Of a stretch of DNA of 20,162 nt, positions 14,465 through 20,162 are shown in pieces. The notes beneath the pieces are model-generated. The model ran no database searches and had not been told where the DNA came from. It was given only the letters and a program-made list of their open reading frames with translations. The number at the start of each line of letters is the position of its first letter. Positions within the stretch are counted from its first letter, which is position 1. The stretch covers positions 1-20,162 of the forward strand of contig NVRR01000030.1 in NCBI GenBank assembly GCA_002732675.1, written 5' to 3'. Source of the stretch: Sneathiella sp. Its GTDB lineage: Bacteria; Pseudomonadota; Alphaproteobacteria; Sneathiellales; Sneathiellaceae. A program made the position numbers and the translations under genes.

Positions 14465-16387
14465 ATGCCGGATATAACACCTCATTCCTCCGAATCGTCA
14501 CCAACCCCCGGCGAATCTCCGTTCCGGCAGGGCGCAGCTGTCATTGAGACAGCGTTGAAAACCGTCCCCTCCTCCCCCGGTGTCTATCGGATGATAGATC
14601 AGGGCGGACAGATACTCTATGTCGGCAAGGCAAAAAATCTCAGGAAAAGGGTGAGTAGCTATGTAAAGACAACCGGACAATCGACGCGGATCATGCGTAT
14701 GGTTTCCCTCACCCGCTCCATGGAGTTTGTCTCGACCCATACGGAAGTCGAAGCGCTACTGCTGGAAGCCAATCTGATCAAGAAGCTAAAGCCGCGCTAT
14801 AATATCATTCTCCGCGACGACAAATCCTTCCCCTATATCCTGATCACCAGTGACCACGACTGGCCGCAAATTTCTAAGCACCGAGGGGCACGGTCACGCA
14901 AAGGCGAATATTACGGTCCGTTCGCGTCGGCCGGCGCCGTGAACGAAACCCTGGCGACCTTTCAGCGGTTGTTCCCGCTCCGCTCCTGCACCGATTCAGA
15001 ATTTCAAAACCGCACACGCCCCTGTTTGCAATACCAGATCAAGCGCTGCGCTGGCCCTTGCGTTGGTTTGATAAACCGTGAGGATTATCTGGATGTGGTT
15101 GATGAGGCACGGGCATTTCTCTCTGGCAAAAGTCACTCCTTGCAAAAGAAGCTGGCAGGCCGAATGCAGACCGCCAGTGATGGGCTCGATTTTGAACAGG
15201 CCGCGATATTGCGCGATCGCCTGAAAGCCATGGCCCATATCCAGTCCAAGCAAACCATCAATCTGCCGGGCGTTGATGAAGTCGATGTCATTGCCGCGCA
15301 TCAGGACGGCGGGCAAACCTGCGTTCAGGTATTTTTTGTGCGCTCTGGTCAGAATTTTGGCAATCGGGCGCATTATCCCTCGCATACCAAAGACGATGAT
15401 CCAGCCGATGTTTTAAGCGCCTTTATCGGGCAGTTCTATGACGGCCGACCGGCCCCCCGGCGGATATGGACGAGCCATCCACTTGACGATGCCGCATTGA
15501 TCTCTGACGCTCTCTCAATCGCGGCGGCGCGTGTCGTCAAAATCGAAACCCCAAAACGCGGCCCCAAGAAAGAACTGGTCGATCATGCGACATTAAACGC
15601 CAAAGGCGCCTTGGTCCGGCGCATGGCTGAGAATGCAACCCAGCGCAAACATCTAGAAGGCGTCGCGGCAGCCTTTAGTCTTACAGAACCGCCCCGCCGG
15701 ATTGAGGTCTATGACAACAGCCATATTTCCGGTACGCATTCCGTCGGCGGCATGGTTGTTGCCGGTCCGGATGGGTTTGAGAAAAAATCCTACCGCAAAT
15801 TCAATATCAAAAATCAGGATCTGGCTCCTGGAGATGATTACGGCATGATGCGCGAAGTCCTGACACGCCGCTTCAAGCGCCTGCAAAAAGAAGATCCGGG
15901 GAAAACAGGACCAGAGATATCCGGCTCACGTGAACAATGGCCTGATCTCATTCTGATCGACGGCGGGCAAGGACAACTCAGCACCGTGCAGGAGGTTTTC
16001 GATACCCTTGGCATCACGGATGTGGCTCTGGTTGGAATTGCCAAGGGGCCGGATCGCAATGCTGGCCGGGAGCGGTTTTTTATGACTGGAAAGCCTCCTT
16101 TTTCCCTACCCGAAAAAGACCCCACGCTTTATTTCCTGCAGCGCCTGCGTGATGAGGTGCATCATTTCGCAATATCTGCTCACCGAGCGAAACGATCTCG
16201 CGCCATCGGTCGCTCACCGCTCGATGAAATCCCCGGTATCGGTGCCAAGCGAAAGAAAGCGCTGCTTAACCGTTTCGGCTCCGCCAAGGGTGTCGGGCAA
16301 GCGGCCTTAAGCGATTTGGAAGCTGTTGATGGCGTTTCCAAAGCGACCGCGACCACTATCTATAATTTTTTCCATGACGAAAGCTGA
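14465..16387 (+). CDS. uvrC: UvrC, excinuclease ABC subunit C
   Basis: Dual-incision nuclease of nucleotide excision repair, recruited by UvrB. It has 640 residues (about 610 in E. coli), with an extra N-terminal tail of some 30. Order: GIY-YIG 3'-incision domain (about 33-110; GVYRMI and ILYVGKAKNLRKRV), four cysteines C175, C187, C195 and C199 with the same 12-8-4 spacing as the Fe-S-binding cysteines of E. coli UvrC, UVR domain (about 220-255), and RNase H-like 5'-incision domain (D417 in YDNSH, D499 in LILIDGGQGQ, H573 in ISAH). Tandem helix-hairpin-helix motifs (588-635) end the protein. The ATG has no strong ribosome site. It follows the 412-bp gene-free region and probably opens the plus-strand run that continues with pgsA. 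Confidence 0.96.
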   Translation: MPDITPHSSESSPTPGESPFRQGAAVIETALKTVPSSPGVYRMIDQGGQILYVGKAKNLRKRVSSYVKTTGQSTRIMRMVSLTRSMEFVSTHTEVEALLLEANLIKKLKPRYNIILRDDKSFPYILITSDHDWPQISKHRGARSRKGEYYGPFASAGAVNETLATFQRLFPLRSCTDSEFQNRTRPCLQYQIKRCAGPCVGLINREDYLDVVDEARAFLSGKSHSLQKKLAGRMQTASDGLDFEQAAILRDRLKAMAHIQSKQTINLPGVDEVDVIAAHQDGGQTCVQVFFVRSGQNFGNRAHYPSHTKDDDPADVLSAFIGQFYDGRPAPRRIWTSHPLDDAALISDALSIAAARVVKIETPKRGPKKELVDHATLNAKGALVRRMAENATQRKHLEGVAAAFSLTEPPRRIEVYDNSHISGTHSVGGMVVAGPDGFEKKSYRKFNIKNQDLAPGDDYGMMREVLTRRFKRLQKEDPGKTGPEISGSREQWPDLILIDGGQGQLSTVQEVFDTLGITDVALVGIAKGPDRNAGRERFFMTGKPPFSLPEKDPTLYFLQRLRDEVHHFAISAHRAKRSRAIGRSPLDEIPGIGAKRKKALLNRFGSAKGVGQAALSDLEAVDGVSKATATTIYNFFHDES

Positions 16388-16460
16388 ACTCGGGGCTTTA
16401 ACTCCTGTTCAGCCCTGCCTATACTACATTTTTTAAACGGCCTTTGGGGTCCTTCAACAA

Positions 16461-17024
16461 ATGCTTTCCAGTCTTCCGAACATGCTGACTTTGTCCCGCA
16501 TTGTGGTCATCCCGCTGCTGTTGGCGTCGCTGTATTTGCCCGGAAATCTCGCAAGCTGGGTGCCGCTTACCCTGTTTATCGCCGCCGGAATCACCGATTT
16601 CTTTGACGGGTATTTTGCCCGCCGCTATCAACAGACATCAAACCTTGGACGGTTTATGGACCCCGTTGCCGATAAAGTCCTTGTCGCCTCCGTTCTGCTT
16701 TTCCTGGTGGCCCTCGGCCGCATTGAAGGCTGGCAGCTTATTCCCGCTGTCATAATTTTGTGCCGTGAAATCATGGTATCGGGATTACGCGAGTATCTGG
16801 CTGAACTTCGGGTTGGCATGCCGGTCAGCAAACTTGCCAAATGGAAAACAGCCATGCAAATTTTTGCGCTCTGTTTCCTGCTCGGCGGCCCCGCCGTCGC
16901 CAATGACTTTGATGCAATGCTGGTGGGCCAGGTGCTCTTATGGCTCGCCGGATCTTTGACTGTCTGGACCGGATATGATTACCTGCGTCTTGGCCTCAAA
17001 CATATGGTCGAAGACAATCGTTAG
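16461..17024 (+). CDS. pgsA: PgsA, CDP-diacylglycerol-glycerol-3-phosphate 3-phosphatidyltransferase
   Basis: Inner-membrane enzyme making phosphatidylglycerophosphate from CDP-diacylglycerol and glycerol-3-phosphate, the committed step to phosphatidylglycerol and cardiolipin. The 187 residues match the family. The CDP-alcohol phosphatidyltransferase motif is complete: D46, D49, G50, A53, R54, G63, D67 and D71. About five or six hydrophobic segments surround it, and the opening SLPNMLTLSRIVVIPLL is typical of PgsA. It lies 73 bp after uvrC, the common uvrC-pgsA order in proteobacteria, and 16 bp before mobB. Confidence 0.95.
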   Translation: MLSSLPNMLTLSRIVVIPLLLASLYLPGNLASWVPLTLFIAAGITDFFDGYFARRYQQTSNLGRFMDPVADKVLVASVLLFLVALGRIEGWQLIPAVIILCREIMVSGLREYLAELRVGMPVSKLAKWKTAMQIFALCFLLGGPAVANDFDAMLVGQVLLWLAGSLTVWTGYDYLRLGLKHMVEDNR

Positions 17025-17040
17025 GGAGACCTGACATAAA

Positions 17041-17559
17041 GTGCCCGCAGAAATGAAAATTCTCGGAATATCGGGCTGGAGCGGCAACGGCAAGACGACC
17101 TTGCTGGTCCGGTTAATTCCCGCGCTAAAGGCAAGAGGCTTCTCGGTCTCTACCATCAAGCACGCCCATCATAAATTTGATATTGACCGCCCGGGCAAGG
17201 ATTCTTTCCGGCACCGCGAAGCCGGGGCCGAGGAAGTCCTGATTTCCTCGTCAAACCGTTGGGCCCTGATGCATGAAAACCTTGATGGCCAGGAAGCCAG
17301 TCTCGACCAGCTCCTTTCCCTCATATCCCCGGTGGATTTACTGCTGATCGAAGGCTTCAAGAGCGAGGATTTTCCAAAGATAGAAGTTTGGCGAAAAAAG
17401 GCAGGCTCCGAAGCCCGTGTTCATACGGACCCATCGATCATTGCCGTCGCCACACCAGATGAGATTCCGGACGCGTCGGTGCCGCTGCTTGACCTTGATG
17501 ACGAGAGCGAAATTGCGAATTTCATTATTGAATATTTTAAGCTCAAGGCCGAGCCATGA
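17041..17559 (+). CDS. mobB: MobB, molybdopterin-guanine dinucleotide biosynthesis accessory GTPase
   Basis: P-loop protein that assists MobA in attaching GMP to molybdopterin (bis-MGD pathway). It has 172 residues from a GTG at 17041. The start was chosen because a GGGAG site (17024-17028) lies 12 nt upstream, whereas the ATG at 17053 would be 24 nt from it. Walker A is GWSGNGKTT (12-20). The STIKHAHHKFDIDRPGKDSF segment and the LLLIEGFK motif are family signatures. mobA itself is not in the window. The 3' end overlaps moeA by 4 nt (ATGA), indicating translational coupling. Confidence 0.94.
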   Translation: MPAEMKILGISGWSGNGKTTLLVRLIPALKARGFSVSTIKHAHHKFDIDRPGKDSFRHREAGAEEVLISSSNRWALMHENLDGQEASLDQLLSLISPVDLLLIEGFKSEDFPKIEVWRKKAGSEARVHTDPSIIAVATPDEIPDASVPLLDLDDESEIANFIIEYFKLKAEP

Positions 17560-18812
17560 CCCGGCTTGTGGACGATTGTTTTGCGCTTTCCTCTGAGATG
17601 ATCAGCGCGGCGACAGCTTTAAGGCAAATTGGTCGTGCCGTAAGGCGGGTGACGGAGCCCGAAATTTGCCCGCTCGGCGCTGCTGGGGGACGCATCCTCG
17701 CCGTGGACGTTATGTCCCCACGTCAGGTGCCGCCCGCAGATAATGCTGCCGTTGACGGTTACGCTTTTGCCTATGCTGACTACAAAGCCGCGCCAGAGCT
17801 GCCACGCGCTGTCGTGGGCCGCAGTGCCGCAGGCCAGCCTTATGCTGGCGAAATCACGCCCGATAGTTTGGTAAAAATCCTGACCGGCGCCGTGATGCCG
17901 GAGGGGTTTGATAGCGTCGCGATGATCGAAGACATCCGCAGCCAAGATGACAAGATTATCCTGCCCATTGGCCTAAAGTCCGGTGCCAATTGCCGTAAAG
18001 CCGGAGAGGATATCAAGCAGGGTCAGTTGCTTTTGGAAAAAGGAACTTATCTGCGTCCCCAGGAAATCGGCTATCTGGCGTCTGTCGGCATGGTGTCGGT
18101 GTCGGTTTACAGACAAATCAGGGTGGCCCTGTTTTCTACTGGCGATGAGCTGGTCAATCCCGGCGACCCGGCGTTTGACAGCAGCATTTATGACAGTAAT
18201 CGCTTTATCCTGTCGGCATTACTCCGTTCCTTCGGATGCAAAGTCACGGACTTAGGCATCCTTAACGATAAACTCGACATTGTACGTCCCGCCCTTCTGG
18301 ATGCCGCCCGCGATCATGATCTGGTCATCACATCCGGCGGCGTCTCCATGGGCGATGAGGATCATGTGAAAGCTGCCGTGCAGGAAATCGGCCAGCTTCA
18401 TTTCTGGCGTATTGCGATAAAGCCGGGCCGCCCCCTCGCCCTCGGTCAGATTGACAATACGGCCTTTGTCGGCCTGCCGGGAAACCCCATCGCCGCACTG
18501 GTCTGCTGCCTTAAATTTATTCGGCCTCTGATCCTGCGCCTTGCCGGCAGAACAGAAGATGCGCCTCTCTCCTATCAGGCACGGGCTGCCTTTACCATGG
18601 GCAAGAAACCGGACCGCACCAAATGGCTTCGGGTCAGATACTCACCCAAAGATAACGCCGTCGGGACAGTTGAAAAATTCCCCACCGACGGTTCCGGCAT
18701 TCTCTCATCTGCTGTTTGGGCCAACGGACTTGTTGAACTCGGCGATGCGGTGACACAAATTAACGAAGGAGATCTGGTAACGTTCCTGCCCTTCTCGGAG
18801 TTGATGAGATGA
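17556..18812 (+). CDS. moeA: MoeA, molybdopterin molybdotransferase
   Basis: Inserts molybdate into adenylylated molybdopterin to form Mo-cofactor. It has 418 residues, normal for the family. The signature order is DNAAVDGYA (62-70), TGAVMPEGFD, AGEDIKQG, STGDELVNPGD, TSGGVSMGDEDHVK in the MoaB/Mog-like domain, KPGRPLALG, and GLPGNPIAALVC, ending in a C-terminal beta-barrel domain IV. It overlaps mobB at its start and moaD at its end by 4 nt each, so the genes are almost certainly translated from one message. An adenylylating MogA/MoaB partner is not present in the window. Confidence 0.96.
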   Translation: MTRLVDDCFALSSEMISAATALRQIGRAVRRVTEPEICPLGAAGGRILAVDVMSPRQVPPADNAAVDGYAFAYADYKAAPELPRAVVGRSAAGQPYAGEITPDSLVKILTGAVMPEGFDSVAMIEDIRSQDDKIILPIGLKSGANCRKAGEDIKQGQLLLEKGTYLRPQEIGYLASVGMVSVSVYRQIRVALFSTGDELVNPGDPAFDSSIYDSNRFILSALLRSFGCKVTDLGILNDKLDIVRPALLDAARDHDLVITSGGVSMGDEDHVKAAVQEIGQLHFWRIAIKPGRPLALGQIDNTAFVGLPGNPIAALVCCLKFIRPLILRLAGRTEDAPLSYQARAAFTMGKKPDRTKWLRVRYSPKDNAVGTVEKFPTDGSGILSSAVWANGLVELGDAVTQINEGDLVTFLPFSELMR

Positions 18813-19060
18813 AGATACTGTATTTCGCCTGGCTGAAAATGAAGCTCGGCATGGCTGAGGAAAATATTGACTGTTCCGATGAGATTACCGACACCGATAG
18901 TCTTGTACGTTGGATGAAAACCCGCGGACCGGCATTTGAGGAGGTTTTCAGCGATCTTAACGTCGTTCGCATTGCTGTAAACCAAGAACATGCGCCAACC
19001 AACACATCCTTGAAGAATGGTGATGAGGTTGCCTTCTTTCCGCCTGTAACAGGAGGGTAA
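18809..19060 (+). CDS. moaD: MoaD, molybdopterin synthase sulfur-carrier subunit
   Basis: Ubiquitin-fold sulfur carrier whose C-terminal glycine is thiocarboxylated and donates sulfur to precursor Z in the MoaD-MoaE complex. The 83 residues start MKILYFAWLK and end in the diagnostic PPVTGG with terminal Gly-Gly. The segment DEVAFFPPVTGG is highly typical. The start codon overlaps the moeA stop (ATGA), and moaE begins 1 nt after the moaD stop. Confidence 0.96.
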   Translation: MKILYFAWLKMKLGMAEENIDCSDEITDTDSLVRWMKTRGPAFEEVFSDLNVVRIAVNQEHAPTNTSLKNGDEVAFFPPVTGG

Positions 19061-19061
19061 C

Positions 19062-19511
19062 GTGATCTGGGTTCAACGCGATATTTTCAACGTCGGTGAT
19101 GAAATGGACAAGCTCACTGCTGGCCGTACGGACATTGGCGCCGTGGTCAGCTTCACTGGTCTTGTGCGCGACGTCAATGACGGCGCGGCGGTTACCAGCC
19201 TAACCCTGGAGCATTATCCGGGCATGACGGAACGGCAGCTTGAAAAAATCGAGAGAGAAGCGCAAGCCAGATGGGATTTACAGGCGAGCCTGATTATTCA
19301 CCGCGTCGGCGAGATGGCTTTGGGCGAGCCTATTGTCCTCGTCATCACCGCCTCTGTTCATCGTCAGCACGCTTTTGAGGCGGCTTCCTTCCTGATGGAC
19401 TGGCTCAAAACCAAGGCGCCGTTCTGGAAGCTGGAAGCGGGTAGCGACGGTAAATCTGACTGGGTTGGCGCGCGAAAGAGCGACATCGACGCCGCAAAAA
19501 AGTGGAATTAG
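19062..19511 (+). CDS. moaE: MoaE, molybdopterin synthase catalytic subunit
   Basis: Catalytic subunit that transfers sulfur from MoaD to cyclic pyranopterin monophosphate to give molybdopterin. It has 149 residues from a GTG at 19062; a GAGGG site in the last codons of moaD sets this start. Family segments are GAVVSFTGLVRD, LTLEHYPGMTERQ, HRVGEM, the substrate-binding VHRQHAFEA, and KTKAPFWKLE. K116 and K123 have the same 7-residue spacing as the essential E. coli lysines K119 and K126. It is the last gene of the plus-strand run and converges with the GlnE-like gene across 27 bp. Confidence 0.96.
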   Translation: MIWVQRDIFNVGDEMDKLTAGRTDIGAVVSFTGLVRDVNDGAAVTSLTLEHYPGMTERQLEKIEREAQARWDLQASLIIHRVGEMALGEPIVLVITASVHRQHAFEAASFLMDWLKTKAPFWKLEAGSDGKSDWVGARKSDIDAAKKWN

Positions 19512-19538
19512 GCATATCGGCCGCCGGTAGCAGGAGTG

Positions 19539-20162
19539 CTAGAGACGTTTCTGCCGGTCAATAATCCATTCGCCCGCCAGCCGATTGGCCTCGGCGATTT
19601 GTATCGGGCTCATTCTCGACATCAGTATTTTATTCATCTTTGGTGCCGATTTATCCCCTTTGGCGCCTGAAATAAGCGACCATTTCAGCGCATCAATACG
19701 CACGAGGGAGTCAGAAATCTCCTTCTGCGCCGCATCGGTATCCAGCGCAACTGTCTTGGCATTTTCAAAAATTTCGACAACAACGGTTTCCGCTAGTTCG
19801 GTATAGGCGCGCGCGGCCTCATCGGCTTTGAGGGTGCCGGTTAGTAGGCGCACACCAATGAGGAATTTTTGCTCTTGGGTGAAGATGCGAGCACGATCCA
19901 GCGAATCTTCAAAACCTGTTGCCAGTTTTAGTGTGGCGCACAGGCCGTTGCTGAAATCATCCATTTTGAAGGATGTTTCGAAAAAAGCTCGATCCAATAA
20001 AGCATCAAGAATATGTGGTCGGCGGGTAATAGTGGCAGCAAGCCGTGGCGCCGCGCCCAAAATAATCGACAGTAATTTGAGTAGATCAGGATTGGTTTTA
20101 AGCAGGGAGAACAATTGCAGCCCGGCAGGCAGGCCCGCGACAAACCGATCAAAGCCGGACAA
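19539..20162 (-). CDS. glnE: C-terminally truncated GlnE-like protein joined to a Sel1-repeat-like tail (5' end off the right edge)
   Basis: The visible 207 codons run in from beyond the right edge. Residues 1 to about 130 match the central linker of GlnE, the glutamine synthetase adenylyltransferase/adenylyl-removase: FDRFVAGLPAGLQLFSLL, LGAAPRLA, RRPHILDALLD, FLIGVRLLTGTL and AYTELAETV. In a normal GlnE a GKLGG...SDLDLI nucleotidyltransferase domain of about 300 residues follows. It is absent here, and only 27 bp separate this stop from moaE. Instead, residues about 155-200 (ALKWSLISGAKGD, then MSPIQIAEANRLAGEW) look like the last repeat and end of a Sel1/TPR protein. The junction falls near 19742-19785. 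The product would keep at most the N-terminal deadenylylating half. It may be a deletion-fusion pseudogene or a real chimera. TTG at 20160-20162 is just an internal codon. Confidence 0.75.
   Translation of the reverse strand: MSGFDRFVAGLPAGLQLFSLLKTNPDLLKLLSIILGAAPRLAATITRRPHILDALLDRAFFETSFKMDDFSNGLCATLKLATGFEDSLDRARIFTQEQKFLIGVRLLTGTLKADEAARAYTELAETVVVEIFENAKTVALDTDAAQKEISDSLVRIDALKWSLISGAKGDKSAPKMNKILMSRMSPIQIAEANRLAGEWIIDRQKRL

Noticed and set aside
16388..16460. A weak GGGCT/AGCCC stem between uvrC and pgsA as a terminator
   Set aside because: It has only five pairs with a long loop and no T-run directly after it, and the uvrC-pgsA order is usually co-transcribed.

Overview
The window looks like a chromosomal stretch from an alphaproteobacterium of moderate GC content, probably a marine Rhodospirillales-, Kiloniellales- or Sneathiella-like lineage. 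The lineage is an inference from protein style (GcvA-type LysR, DUF1127 protein, UvrB with a long N-terminal tail, FusA2-type EF-G paralogue) and gene order; no rRNA or tRNA is present to confirm it. I see no CRISPR array, insertion sequence, phage gene or tRNA.

Layout. 1-1375: a class IV PLP aminotransferase resembling (R)-amine transaminases (cut by the left edge), divergent from an Lrp/AsnC regulator with a TTG start and a good promoter. 1574-4661: on the minus strand, the periplasmic methionine-sulfoxide reductase subunit MsrP and an EF-G paralogue. 4802-7178: a class I aspartate-type aminotransferase with a clear terminator, and a LysR regulator, both minus. 7328-9880: a DUF1127 small protein, two tandem terminators, then uvrB. 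9898-11713: orphan modA (minus), divergent from a secreted TraB/GumN protein. 11908-14052: a Ca2+/Na+ antiporter, a PTR1-like pteridine reductase and FolB dihydroneopterin aldolase, all tightly spaced. 14053-14464: a 412-bp AT-rich gene-free region with DnaA-box-like sites and several inverted repeats. 14465-19511: a plus-strand run of uvrC, pgsA, mobB, moeA, moaD and moaE. 19539-20162: minus strand, a GlnE sequence that stops just before its C-terminal adenylyltransferase domain and ends in a Sel1-repeat-like tail.

Themes. Molybdenum recurs: uptake (ModA), cofactor assembly (MoaD, MoaE, MoeA, MobB) and a Mo enzyme (MsrP), although the three sit in separate units. Nucleotide excision repair is also represented twice (UvrB, UvrC). 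The pteridine reductase plus FolB pair points to pterin/folate metabolism. The observations most worth checking are the GlnE-Sel1 chimera, the DnaA-box-like intergenic region before uvrC, and the (R)-amine-transaminase-like gene with its divergent regulator.
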